Assembly: GCA_002425415.1 (NCBI GenBank)
Contig: DIMG01000028.1
Location: 1 to 64,000, forward strand
Length of the DNA: 64,000 nucleotides
Direction of reading: 5' to 3'
DNA from: Micavibrio sp. UBA5572
Lineage (GTDB): Bacteria > Pseudomonadota > Alphaproteobacteria > Micavibrionales > Micavibrionaceae
Shown piece after piece: positions 25,266-34,261 of this stretch (position 1 is its first letter; each line of letters opens with the position of its first letter). The translations under genes and the position numbers were made by a program. The notes beneath the pieces are model-generated. The model had not been told where the DNA came from. It saw nothing but the letters and a program-made list of their open reading frames with translations, and made no database searches.

Positions 25266-26810
25266 TTAAGCCGCCAAACGCGCCACATAACCCTTGGTGA
25301 ATCCATCAAGGAACGTAGAAATTTGCGCTTCGATGTCATCATTCAGGGCTTTTTTCTCTTTGATCGAGGCCAAAATTGATGCCCCTGCCGAACGCAGTTC
25401 AGACAGTAATTCAGACTCATAGGCACTGACATTTACAACAGGAACACCATCAAGATAGCCACGCGTTCCAGCAAAGATCACAACAACTTGTTCTTCGGTG
25501 GTCAATGGTGAGTATTGAGGTTGTTTCAACAACTGGGTTAAACGAGCACCACGTGCCAACAATTTTTGAGTTGCCGGATCAAGGTCGGAAGCAAACTGGG
25601 CAAAGGCTTCCATTTCACGGTATTGAGCCAATTCCAGTTTAATCTTACCTGCCACTTGTTTCATGGCTTTGATTTGCGCAGCAGACCCAACACGGGACAC
25701 CGACAAACCAACGTTAATTGCAGGGCGAATGCCTTTATAGAACAAACCTGTTTCAAGGAAGATCTGACCATCGGTGATCGAAATCACGTTGGTTGGAATA
25801 TAGGCAGACACATCACCGGCTTGCGTTTCAATGATCGGGAGAGCGGTCATTGACCCTGCGCCGAAATCATCATTCAATTTACAAGCCCGTTCCAAAAGGC
25901 GTGAGTGAATATAAAACACGTCGCCCGGATAAGCTTCACGTCCCGGAGGGCGACGAAGCAGCAAGGACATTTGACGGTAAGCAACAGCTTGTTTGGACAA
26001 ATCATCATAAACTGCCAAAGCGTGCATTCCGTTGTCACGGAAATATTCGCCCATTGCACATCCGGCATAAGGTGCCAAAAACTGCATCGGAGCAGGATCA
26101 GACGCGGTTGCGGCAACAACGATCGAGAATTCCATCGCGCCGGCTTCTTCGAGTTCTTTCACCAATTTAACAACAGTCGAACGTTTCTGACCGATGGCCA
26201 CATAAACGCAGTACACGTGGTCTTTCGGGTTATCCGATTTATTTGAGTTTTTCTGGTTGATGATGGCATCCATCGCAACGGCTGTTTTACCTGTTTGACG
26301 GTCACCAATAATTAATTCACGTTGCCCACGTCCGATAGGAACCAAAGCATCAATCGCTTTCAAACCGGTTTGCATTGGTTCGTGAACGGATTTACGTGGA
26401 ATAATCCCGGGGGCTTTGACTTCAACACGGCTGAATTGGGTTGCATTCAAAGGGCCTTTACCATCAATCGGGTTACCAAGGGCATCCACAACGCGGCCAA
26501 GCAATTCTTTTCCAACAGGAACCTGAACAATTTCGCCAGTCCGCTTGACGATGTCGCCTTCTTTAATTGCTCGGTCATTTCCAAAGATAACCACACCGAC
26601 ATTGTCGGCTTCAAGGTTCAACGCCATCCCTTTTGTTCCGTCAGGGAATTCAACCATTTCACCTGCACGAACGTTGTCCAGACCGTATACACGGGCAACG
26701 CCATCACCGACAGACAAGACCTGTCCGATTTCGGCGACATCAGCCATCGCACCAAAATTGGCGATTTGTTTGGTCAAAATTTCAGAAATTTCTGCTGCAC
26801 GGATATCCAT
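25266..26810 (-). CDS. atpA: ATP synthase F1 subunit alpha
   Basis: The 514-residue non-catalytic nucleotide-binding subunit. The N-terminal segment (MDIRAAEISEILTKQIANFG) contacts delta. P-loop GDRQTGKTA lies at about 169-177, and the family signature PAINVGLSVSRVGSAAQ at about 363-379 includes the arginine finger. Length and motifs are normal. It begins 1 nt after the atpH stop, so the two are tightly coupled. Confidence 0.98.
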   Translation of the reverse strand: MDIRAAEISEILTKQIANFGAMADVAEIGQVLSVGDGVARVYGLDNVRAGEMVEFPDGTKGMALNLEADNVGVVIFGNDRAIKEGDIVKRTGEIVQVPVGKELLGRVVDALGNPIDGKGPLNATQFSRVEVKAPGIIPRKSVHEPMQTGLKAIDALVPIGRGQRELIIGDRQTGKTAVAMDAIINQKNSNKSDNPKDHVYCVYVAIGQKRSTVVKLVKELEEAGAMEFSIVVAATASDPAPMQFLAPYAGCAMGEYFRDNGMHALAVYDDLSKQAVAYRQMSLLLRRPPGREAYPGDVFYIHSRLLERACKLNDDFGAGSMTALPIIETQAGDVSAYIPTNVISITDGQIFLETGLFYKGIRPAINVGLSVSRVGSAAQIKAMKQVAGKIKLELAQYREMEAFAQFASDLDPATQKLLARGARLTQLLKQPQYSPLTTEEQVVVIFAGTRGYLDGVPVVNVSAYESELLSELRSAGASILASIKEKKALNDDIEAQISTFLDGFTKGYVARLAA

Positions 26811-26811
26811 A

Positions 26812-27411
26812 TTATCCTACCTCTTTCAATGATGCGTTTTGATTGGAATTCGAAATCATGGAATTTTTCATCCGTGATAATTTTGATTTAACGGAGTCGT
26901 CAATCATCTGTGACCCAACAGTGATTATCATACCGCCCAGAAGTTCCTGATCAACTTCTACGAATAAGCGAACAGTCTTTCCGGTTTTTGTGGCCAGCAT
27001 TTGCGCCAGATTTTTTTCTTGTTCTGCCGTCAATGGATGGGCTGCTTTTACAAAAGCATCAACTTGTCCCATGCGCTTGGCAATTTCACGATGGAATGCA
27101 CTAATAATCGATTTCAATGAGTATAAGCGGCGGTTTCCTGCCAGAACACATAAAAAATTGGATGTAACTTGTTGAAATCTCGCAGCCTTCGCCACCTCTT
27201 GAACAGCCGCTTTCTGACGAATTGCGCCATGAACAGGACTTTCTACAAAAGAGAGGAACTCTGCGGAATTCAGCAGCGAGGCTTCCAAAGAAGCCATATC
27301 TTTTTGGACGGCTTCGAGAACACCTACCTTTGCAGCAACATCAATCAATGCAGCGGCGTAACGGCCTAATACGATGTTCCCAGCACCCGAGGCGGAGGAG
27401 GACTTTGCCAA
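26812..27411 (-). CDS. atpH: ATP synthase F1 subunit delta
   Basis: The peripheral-stalk subunit (OSCP equivalent) linking F1 to the b subunits. A TTG start at 27411 gives 199 residues and has AAGGA 7 nt upstream; the longer frame from 27510 adds 33 residues with a non-homologous hydrophobic start. The N-terminal VLGRYAAALIDVAAKVG and the C-terminal VDQELLGGMIITVGSQMIDDSVKSKLSRM are clear delta motifs. First gene of the F1 cluster; F0 genes are not nearby, as is normal in alphaproteobacteria. Confidence 0.93.
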   Translation of the reverse strand: MAKSSSASGAGNIVLGRYAAALIDVAAKVGVLEAVQKDMASLEASLLNSAEFLSFVESPVHGAIRQKAAVQEVAKAARFQQVTSNFLCVLAGNRRLYSLKSIISAFHREIAKRMGQVDAFVKAAHPLTAEQEKNLAQMLATKTGKTVRLFVEVDQELLGGMIITVGSQMIDDSVKSKLSRMKNSMISNSNQNASLKEVG

Positions 27412-27528
27412 TTCCTGATCCTTTCCAGAATAACTGAATAATTTGCGTTTTGTTGCGCTGAAGTAGCATATCAAAACGGGCAAAGCAAGGGAAAGTGTTA
27501 TGCGTTGCAATGCCGCAGTTTAAGCCAA

Positions 27529-28113
27529 TTAGAGCAAGCCCAATCTTTGTTCCAATGCGCCACAAAAAATATGCCCCATCAGAATGTGCATTTCTTGAAT
27601 ACGAGCCGTCGAATCAGAGCAAGGAATCTTAATTGCCAGATCCGCCATCAAGGCAACTTTTCCGCCTGTCTCTCCCGTCAAAACCACAACTGAAATGCCT
27701 TTTTCTTTTGCCGCTTCAATGGCTTCAATGACGTTTTTACTGTTCCCTGACGTGGTCAAGCCAACCAGCATATCGCCAGATTGCCCCAAGGCTGATACTT
27801 GTCGCGCAAAGATCTGCTCATATCCATAATCATTGGCACAAGCCGTCATGGCCGATGGGTCAAGGCTCAGGCAAAGGGCTGCAATCGGCTTTCTATCCTG
27901 ACAAAGTTTTACGGAAAGTTCTGCCGCAATATGCTGAGCATCAGCCGCCGACCCCCCATTCCCACAAAAGAGAATTTTCCCGCCCCCTTCTATACAAGTC
28001 ACGGCCATTTTCACCCATTTTTCTAACGCTTCCCCCATGGTTGCAAAGGTTTGCGACGCAATATCTTGATGGTGGCGCGTTTCCTTACTCCAGAAGTCCT
28101 GAATATCCAGCAT
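27529..28113 (-). CDS. gmhA: Sedoheptulose-7-phosphate isomerase
   Basis: A 194-residue SIS-domain enzyme that makes D-glycero-heptose 7-phosphate, the first step to ADP-heptose for the LPS inner core. LFCGNGGSAADAQHIAAEL (about 48-66), LTTSGNSKNVIEAI (about 119-132) and CSDSTARIQEMHI (about 164-176) form the phosphate and zinc sites. It shares one base with the preceding lipoprotein gene, so they form one envelope-related unit. Other heptose genes are not in the window. Confidence 0.93.
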   Translation of the reverse strand: MLDIQDFWSKETRHHQDIASQTFATMGEALEKWVKMAVTCIEGGGKILFCGNGGSAADAQHIAAELSVKLCQDRKPIAALCLSLDPSAMTACANDYGYEQIFARQVSALGQSGDMLVGLTTSGNSKNVIEAIEAAKEKGISVVVLTGETGGKVALMADLAIKIPCSDSTARIQEMHILMGHIFCGALEQRLGLL

Positions 28114-28760
28114 TATTTCTTCATCCTGTTATAGCTCAGCTCGTCTTCGTTTAACTGGAATCCGACAACAATCTGGAACTGGCCAGAATCTTGCCCGACC
28201 ATCAAAGGGATGGTCTGGCGCAGTCGGTCTTGTTTATGAATTGCAGGTTGACCCTCGCTATACACCATGGATAAAGCAAACACGTCTTTGGAAAGAATTT
28301 GCCCTTGCGGTGTAATGACACTCAGAAAATACGGATAGGTATAGTTGGCTTCGCTTGCACCGTTTTTCATCCCTACAGGCCCCAGAATTCCGTCAAAATC
28401 GAGAGAAATTTCTAACGTGACGCTATTTGGTGAAACCTGACAGGTGGCATCCAGAGTGCTGAATTTTGCAGCGGCTATCAATTCATCCGCAATCGGTTTT
28501 TTAGGTGTCGAAAATTGGGTAATCTCTGATAATTCTCCCAAGACTTTCAGTTGCGGGCAGTTGTCCGGCAATTTAACAACCTGTGTTTGACCATTAACAG
28601 TCATTGATGGTTGCTGTGCAGATTCTGCGGTATTGGCTGTATTGGCTTTTGGCCAATTGATGGATTCAATACTCTGTCCTATGGATTGTACGGCTTCACA
28701 CCCTGACAATCCCACTCCCAAAACAGATAGAAAAATCAACACACCGATATTGCGGTTCAT
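28113..28760 (-). CDS. Predicted lipoprotein
   Basis: A 215-residue protein from the ATG at 28760 (GGAG 8 nt upstream; an upstream TTG would add two residues). A signal peptide with lipobox LSGC (Cys about 21) is followed by a low-complexity linker, then a domain containing DNCPQLKVLGE and ATCQVSP with two further Cys. Similar lipoproteins of unknown function are common in alphaproteobacteria. It is coupled to gmhA by a one-base stop/start overlap and is divergent from ispH. Confidence 0.75.
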   Translation of the reverse strand: MNRNIGVLIFLSVLGVGLSGCEAVQSIGQSIESINWPKANTANTAESAQQPSMTVNGQTQVVKLPDNCPQLKVLGELSEITQFSTPKKPIADELIAAAKFSTLDATCQVSPNSVTLEISLDFDGILGPVGMKNGASEANYTYPYFLSVITPQGQILSKDVFALSMVYSEGQPAIHKQDRLRQTIPLMVGQDSGQFQIVVGFQLNEDELSYNRMKK

Positions 28761-28856
28761 TATCAATGCTCCAGTTCAAATAAAAAATTACAGAATGAAC
28801 AATAGCGAAAAGAAAATCCATGGCAAGTCCGCTCTCAATCTGATACCCATTTTCCT

Positions 28857-29840
28857 ATGATTAAAACGGATTCTCCTTTGAAAATTATCCTATGCGCACC
28901 GAGAGGCTTTTGTGCCGGTGTGGATCGCGCCATCCAAATTGTCGAAAAATCTCTGGAAAAATATGGAGCGCCGGTTTATGTGCGCCACGAGATTGTCCAT
29001 AATAAATTTGTAGTCGAGACATTGCGCTCAAAAGGTGCTGTGTTTATTGAGGAATTAAATGAAATTCCCGAGAATCATTATGATCGACCTGTGATTTTTT
29101 CGGCGCATGGAGTTCCAAAATCCGTTCCTGCTGACGCACAGAAACGCAATATGTTTTACATCGATGCCACTTGCCCTTTGGTAACCAAGGTTCATTATGA
29201 GGCCGCAAGACACCATAAAATGGGACTGGATATTATCCTGATCGGCCATACGGGGCATCCGGAAGTGGTTGGCACAATGGGGCAACTCCCTGAAGACAGC
29301 GTTTTTCTGGTTGAAACAGTTGAAGATGTCGAACGGTTGAATGTCTCTGATCCAACCAAGCTAGCCTATTGCAGTCAAACAACTCTTTCCGTTGATGATA
29401 CCTCTGCGATTGTCGAGGCTCTTAGACAAAAATTTCCAGCCATTATCGGCCCTAGCCGCGAAGATATTTGTTATGCCACCACCAACAGGCAAGAAGCCGT
29501 CAAGGCAATTGCTCCGAATTCTGATGCCCTGTTTGTTATAGGATCACCCAATTCATCCAATTCAAACCGCTTGGTCGAAGTTGCCAAATCCTATGGTTGT
29601 CCGAAAGCTTTTTTGGTTCAGGATGAAAGTGATATTCCGTGGGATCGGATCGCTGATATTCGAACACTGGGGTTGACGGCTGGTGCCTCTGCTCCAGACA
29701 TTCTGATTGATAATGTTATTACCGCATTGGGGAAAAATTTCGAAGTTAAGGTTGAAGAAGTCGTTTTAACCAAGGAAAATGTCACGTTTAATATTCCGCG
29801 CCTTTTACGTGAAGCCGAAGAACAACATGACGTTCGATAA
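28857..29840 (+). CDS. ispH: 4-hydroxy-3-methylbut-2-enyl diphosphate reductase
   Basis: Last enzyme of the MEP isoprenoid pathway, making IPP and DMAPP. The three 4Fe-4S Cys are in GFCAGVDRA (about 20), DATCPLVTKVH (about 102) and EDICYATTNRQ (about 203). Substrate-binding EIVHNKFVVE, HTGHPEVVGTMG and GSPNSSNSNRL are present. The 327-residue length is normal. It overlaps the next gene by 14 nt and heads the canonical alphaproteobacterial string ispH-(ygjV)-thrB-rnhA. Confidence 0.97.
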   Translation: MIKTDSPLKIILCAPRGFCAGVDRAIQIVEKSLEKYGAPVYVRHEIVHNKFVVETLRSKGAVFIEELNEIPENHYDRPVIFSAHGVPKSVPADAQKRNMFYIDATCPLVTKVHYEAARHHKMGLDIILIGHTGHPEVVGTMGQLPEDSVFLVETVEDVERLNVSDPTKLAYCSQTTLSVDDTSAIVEALRQKFPAIIGPSREDICYATTNRQEAVKAIAPNSDALFVIGSPNSSNSNRLVEVAKSYGCPKAFLVQDESDIPWDRIADIRTLGLTAGASAPDILIDNVITALGKNFEVKVEEVVLTKENVTFNIPRLLREAEEQHDVR

Positions 29841-30366
29841 TCTTTTATTAAGTCCTAATATTATCCTTTATTTTTTTGGTTTGATTTTTGCCATGATCTG
29901 TACGCAGACCAAAAACAGACAAAAAATGATGTTCTTCAAGTTTTTGGGAGACTATTCGAATGCGACTTATAGCATTCTTATGGGGGGGTTATCCGGTGGA
30001 TTGGCCGGATTTATCGCAGGAACTGGCGGGCTGACACAAGCTTTAACCCCGGACAAACATCTTTCCAAAACCTTATGGCCAAGAATTATCGGTGCAAGCA
30101 TTCTCTCAATCATGAGCATCTATTTTTCCTACAAAGCCCCTGCCGATCTCTTACCGATTGCGGCGGTTGTCGGATGTCGTTTTATGGAGCTTAACCGTAA
30201 TCCGGAACGTATCCGGCTGGCCTACTATCTTTCCGGATTTTTATGGATTCTCTATTTTTATTTATTGGGAATTTATTTACTGATGGCGACTTCTACCATC
30301 ATGAACATCATGTTTTTAATCGGCTTGCTGCGCCACAGGCCGAAACCCCCTATTGATCTGATCTGA
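29827..30366 (+). CDS. YgjV/Imp-like inner membrane protein
   Basis: From the ATG at 29827 (inside ispH, 14-nt overlap) the product is 179 residues with about five or six hydrophobic segments (near 12-28, 46-66, 89-103, 107-122, 140-160 and 163-177). The pattern NIILYFFGLIFAMICTQTKNRQKMMFFKFLGDYSNATYSILMGG resembles the YgjV (Imp-YgjV) family. The role is unknown. Its insertion between ispH and thrB, with start overlap, implies cotranslation. Confidence 0.6.
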   Translation: MTFDNLLLSPNIILYFFGLIFAMICTQTKNRQKMMFFKFLGDYSNATYSILMGGLSGGLAGFIAGTGGLTQALTPDKHLSKTLWPRIIGASILSIMSIYFSYKAPADLLPIAAVVGCRFMELNRNPERIRLAYYLSGFLWILYFYLLGIYLLMATSTIMNIMFLIGLLRHRPKPPIDLI

Positions 30367-30422
30367 TCTGATTTTAACAAACGAATATTGCCTCCTCAAT
30401 TATCATCCTATATGCTTGATAC

Positions 30423-31349
30423 ATGGCTGTTTATACTCACCTCTCGGATCATGAAATTTCGGATTTACTGACCGGATACAATATCGGATCTTTCATATCT
30501 GCCACAGGCATTCTCCAAGGAATAGACAATACGAACTACAAAGTCTCTACAGATGAAGGCGCATTTATCCTGACTATATTCGAAAGTCGCATTGCCCCTG
30601 ATGACCTTCCTTTCTTTCTGTCTTTTATGGATCATTTATACAAAAATGGTATTCGTTGTCCTGCTCCGGTTTTAAGGAAGGATTCCAGCGCACTCTCTTT
30701 TTTTGATGACAAACCTGCTGCGTTATTTCCCTTTCTTGATGGTCACGGTGTTGACTACTCTGACATTATTCCTGTGTTTTGTTTTGAGCTCGGGGTTGTT
30801 TTGGGTAATATGCACAAGGCAAGTCAGAGTTTTCCTCTTTCGCGGATCAATTCAATGGGCATAGAGGCATGGGATTATCGTTTGCGCAAAGTTGGAGAGA
30901 GCGCCAAAGAATTTATTGATATTTTAGAGCAAATCAAGTGCGCGTGGCCTACGAGCCTTCCACATGGCGTCATTCATGCCGATTTTTTTCCTGATAATGT
31001 TTTTATTCTGGACGGGCATATTCATGCCATTATAGATTTCTATTTCTCGGCAACTGATTTTCTGGCCTATGATCTGGCCATTGCTCTGAATGCATGGTGT
31101 TTTAGTTCTGATCACACGCTTTGTGCAGAAAAAAGTCAAAGCTTTCTGGACGGGTATCAATCTGTCAGACCCTTGACTCAAGAGGAAAAAGACTCTTTTC
31201 AAATTTTGTGCCAAGGAGCTTGTTTGCGGTTTCTATCATCACGGTTATATGATCTAACATTCCTTGACCCGAAGGCTCTTGTTACCCCCAAAGATCCAAC
31301 AGAATATATCAAGAAACTGGAATTTCACTGTGCCAACAAAATCTTCTGA
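30423..31349 (+). CDS. thrB: Homoserine kinase (ThrB, APH-fold type)
   Basis: A 308-residue kinase of the aminoglycoside phosphotransferase fold used by alpha- and some gammaproteobacteria to phosphorylate homoserine for threonine synthesis. N-terminal MAVYTHLSDHEISDLLTGYN and GIDNTNYKV, the catalytic loop GVIHADFFPDNVF (about 180-192) and the metal-binding IIDFYFSATD (about 201-210) are diagnostic. It overlaps rnhA by 20 nt. Confidence 0.95.
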   Translation: MAVYTHLSDHEISDLLTGYNIGSFISATGILQGIDNTNYKVSTDEGAFILTIFESRIAPDDLPFFLSFMDHLYKNGIRCPAPVLRKDSSALSFFDDKPAALFPFLDGHGVDYSDIIPVFCFELGVVLGNMHKASQSFPLSRINSMGIEAWDYRLRKVGESAKEFIDILEQIKCAWPTSLPHGVIHADFFPDNVFILDGHIHAIIDFYFSATDFLAYDLAIALNAWCFSSDHTLCAEKSQSFLDGYQSVRPLTQEEKDSFQILCQGACLRFLSSRLYDLTFLDPKALVTPKDPTEYIKKLEFHCANKIF

Positions 31350-31788
31350 TTCATCCTCTTCAATTGTCGAGCTTTATACCGATGGTGCCTGTTCAGGAAA
31401 TCCAGGCCCTGGTGGCTGGGGAGCTTTGCTTCGATGCAAAGGCAATGAGCGCGAGCTTTGCGGCGGAGAAGCCGAGACAACCAATAACCGCATGGAGCTC
31501 ATGGCCACCATTCAAGGACTCCGTGCCTTATCAAGGCCTTGTACCGTCAAACTCTATACCGACAGCAAATATGTGTTACATGGCATTACAGACTGGATGG
31601 CAGGATGGAAATCCAGAGGATGGAAAACTGCAGATAAAAAGCCGGTCAAGAATCAGGATTTGTGGCAGGAACTGGATGAAGAAATCCAACGACATGACAT
31701 CAAATGGATCTGGGTCAAAGGTCATGCCGGACACATAGAAAACGAGCGAGCCGATGAACTCGCCCGCTCGGGAATTCCAAAAATTTAA
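31330..31788 (+). CDS. rnhA: Ribonuclease HI
   Basis: Degrades RNA in RNA-DNA hybrids. From the GTG at 31330, within the thrB end, the length is 152 residues; a start at 31264 would add 22 residues unlike the family. The four catalytic acids are in LYTDGACSGNPGPGGWG (Asp), TTNNRMELMA (Glu), LYTDSKYV (Asp) and ENERADELA (Asp), with KGHAGH between. Last gene of the ispH string; it converges on the YcbK-like gene with an 11-nt gap. Confidence 0.95.
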   Translation: MPTKSSDSSSSIVELYTDGACSGNPGPGGWGALLRCKGNERELCGGEAETTNNRMELMATIQGLRALSRPCTVKLYTDSKYVLHGITDWMAGWKSRGWKTADKKPVKNQDLWQELDEEIQRHDIKWIWVKGHAGHIENERADELARSGIPKI

Positions 31789-31799
31789 TTTGATTTACC

Positions 31800-32372
31800 T
31801 TACCACGTTCTGAACTCACCAGAGTCCATATGAACAAAGCCTTGGCGTGCGTAATACCCTACACCGCCTGCTTTCAGATTGGTTGCAATTTCACGGATAT
31901 GTTTGGCATTGACATCTTGCAAACGAACATCAATTGCTTGGCCGGACATGTGCAAGGATCTCTTTGCAACACCCCTTGAATGCGATCTGAGCATTGCATT
32001 GGTATGCGGAGAGCGGTAGCCGGAAATGACTGAATATGGATGGCTTGTGCCGGTGTGGCGATGGACGGCAGAAATAATATCAATTGCACGGGGATCCATC
32101 GGAAATACTTCGTTTGCCCGAAAATCACGCATCACATAATTTATGCGCTCAAACGCTTCAGGAAGATATTTATTTCCTACACGGTAAACGCCTGAAAAGA
32201 CTTCACCCGTATGAGAATTTTTAAAAGATACATTGTAAGCGCCGCCAGACGGCATAGCCAGCGCAGGTTTGACACTTGCCGAAATCAGCGCAGACATTGA
32301 AAGGGTTAATCCGCCTTTAAGAAAGCTGCGGCGGCTCAGCAAAGACTCAGAACCAGAATCTAGAAAAGACAT
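31800..32372 (-). CDS. Tat-exported DUF882/YcbK-like peptidase
   Basis: A 190-residue protein with a twin-arginine signal (SRRSFLKGG, cleavage after about ALAM). The mature domain is of the M15-type DUF882/YcbK group: VISGYRSPHTNAML (about 117-130), SLHMSGQAIDVRL (about 138-150) and GFVHMDSG (about 179-186) provide the His-Asp-His zinc ligands. The family is expected to cut or remodel peptidoglycan cross-links in the periplasm. It follows the L,D-transpeptidase gene on the same strand, which supports a cell-wall role. Confidence 0.88.
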   Translation of the reverse strand: MSFLDSGSESLLSRRSFLKGGLTLSMSALISASVKPALAMPSGGAYNVSFKNSHTGEVFSGVYRVGNKYLPEAFERINYVMRDFRANEVFPMDPRAIDIISAVHRHTGTSHPYSVISGYRSPHTNAMLRSHSRGVAKRSLHMSGQAIDVRLQDVNAKHIREIATNLKAGGVGYYARQGFVHMDSGEFRTW

Positions 32373-32584
32373 TCGTCACCTATTCGGATCGGTTAAAAAT
32401 AAAGTGCTTTTCAGTACAACACGGGGTGTACAAAGTAAAGTTACTTCTATTTAGCAAAAATAATCTATTGCTGAAATACATTCGAAAAGAGGAAGATGAA
32501 TTATCCCCTGATATGTCCATTGTAAGTATTCTTCTCCAGACATTCAAGAAGTTTTGTTTTTACTTTGATATAATAAAATTAACT

Positions 32585-34261
32585 TCAAATCATTGGAAAA
32601 TCAATTTGACCATTGTTTTTCAATACGTTGATGAGTTCTTGATCCAAATCATAAATGTCTTGTCCGTATACCAATTCTCCGTTTTTATTTTTCCATATTG
32701 TAAAATAATATAGATAAACTGGTACAGGTTCTATCGCGTTTACTTCGCGGGTTTTTCCTTTAACCAAATAGGAATCGAGACGATCTTCCGACCAATTTTT
32801 ATTTTTTCCTAAAATAAAATTCGCAATTCTTCTTGGTTCGAACAGGCGCACACATCCCGAGCTTAAAGTGCGATCATCCTTTTGAAACAAGTTCGGGGAA
32901 TTTGTATCATGTAAATATATATCGTAACGATTTGGCATCAGCACTCGGATAACGCCCAATGCATTGGCTGCACCAGGCCCCTGCACCATTTGAATTGACT
33001 TCAAATCTTTCTGGGTCATATTTTCCCAATCCAAATCTTCGGGAGAAACTTCAACCATACGACCTTCTTCTTCGGATTTAACGCGAAAAGCGATTCCCTT
33101 TTCCGCCAATGCCTGAGGGTTTTTTCGAAGTTCAGGCAAGTAATCTTCCTTTTTAATCGTGTCGGGGACGTACCATGACGGATTAAAGCGAATACCAACA
33201 ATTTCATCGACAAAGCTCATCGTTTGACGTTTCTTGCGTCCAACAATGACAGGCATTTCAAAAACGGTTTTGTTTTCATCAACCGCTTTTAACCACATAG
33301 CAGGAATATTCACTTCGATATATCTGGAAGGCAACGGACGTCTGACCCAGCGAAGGCGCTCAAGATTTGCCAATATCTTAACCAGCTGGTCATGAGGCCC
33401 CTCGTTCATGGCTTTGATTGTTCTCGGGCCAATCACACCATCGGCTTTCAAGCCATGAGCCTTTTGAAAATCAATCACGGCCTGTTCCAAATTCGTGTCG
33501 TATACTTCGGAGCTATGTTCCAAAGGTCGAGATTTCAGACGTTTCCTGACCTGATCCGTAATCTGGCTTGATTGACCCAGGCGCAACAGCCCCGAATAGG
33601 AAATCTGGTGGACATTCTTTTGTGCATCTTCTGCATATTGCTTTAGAACCTGATCCAGCGCTTTGCGCAGATCGTTATAAATATCGTCTTGAGGAGCCAA
33701 GAGTTCAAGCACATGTTCGGGATCGGATGAAGAAGATAAAATATTCAATAAAGAATAGGCCGCAATACCTCTTGACCATGACGAGGAATCTGCTCCCGCT
33801 TGTTTTGCAGACACCCGCATCCCAGATATATCGCCGCCATATTTAACAACTGCGTTTGTCAGTAAAATTTCTGCTTTGACCTTTTGTTCCTCTTCAGAAA
33901 ATCTTGTGTCAATCAGTTGGGAAATAGTTGTTTTATCGTAGTTTTCCGGATTGAGGCCATGGGTATAAGATTGACGGATCAGCTCAAATACCTTCTTGGC
34001 ATCCGACGTATATTTTCCATTAGAGACCCATAAAAAATCTCCATTATGGTCTTCATAGAATTTTAGAATGTCTTGTTTATCCGCAAGACGAATCGCATCT
34101 ACCCGACCGGATTTGATAACATCCAATATGCGTACGGCCTCGGGTGCCAATATTTCCTCTTGCGCAATAGCGGGAAATGGATGTGATGCAATACCCCCGA
34201 AAAGAACACAGCAAACAAGTCCTATACTTGAGATAAATTTGCGATATTTAAATATCGGCAT
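32585..34261 (-). CDS. L,D-transpeptidase, YcbB/LdtD type
   Basis: A 558-residue enzyme from the ATG at 34261 (AGAGGA upstream; it lies 14 nt inside ilvD). A signal peptide (about 1-33) leads to a helical scaffold, a peptidoglycan-binding type 1 motif (VIDFQKAHGLKADGVIGPRTIKAMNEG) and a YkuD catalytic domain with IYLHDTNSP and SSGCVRL, whose Cys is the acyl acceptor. It makes 3-3 cross-links or attaches proteins to peptidoglycan. The region 32373-32584 between it and the YcbK-like gene is AT-rich and holds no gene. Confidence 0.9.
   Translation of the reverse strand: MPIFKYRKFISSIGLVCCVLFGGIASHPFPAIAQEEILAPEAVRILDVIKSGRVDAIRLADKQDILKFYEDHNGDFLWVSNGKYTSDAKKVFELIRQSYTHGLNPENYDKTTISQLIDTRFSEEEQKVKAEILLTNAVVKYGGDISGMRVSAKQAGADSSSWSRGIAAYSLLNILSSSSDPEHVLELLAPQDDIYNDLRKALDQVLKQYAEDAQKNVHQISYSGLLRLGQSSQITDQVRKRLKSRPLEHSSEVYDTNLEQAVIDFQKAHGLKADGVIGPRTIKAMNEGPHDQLVKILANLERLRWVRRPLPSRYIEVNIPAMWLKAVDENKTVFEMPVIVGRKKRQTMSFVDEIVGIRFNPSWYVPDTIKKEDYLPELRKNPQALAEKGIAFRVKSEEEGRMVEVSPEDLDWENMTQKDLKSIQMVQGPGAANALGVIRVLMPNRYDIYLHDTNSPNLFQKDDRTLSSGCVRLFEPRRIANFILGKNKNWSEDRLDSYLVKGKTREVNAIEPVPVYLYYFTIWKNKNGELVYGQDIYDLDQELINVLKNNGQIDFPMI

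Noticed and set aside
27412..27510. N-terminal extension of AtpH to an upstream ATG
   Set aside because: The added 33 residues do not match delta subunits, and the internal TTG has a good ribosome binding site at the right spacing.
32414..32431. GTAC...GTAC imperfect palindrome upstream of the YcbK-like gene
   Set aside because: The arms need a two-base bulge, and no regulator is linked; chance is as likely.
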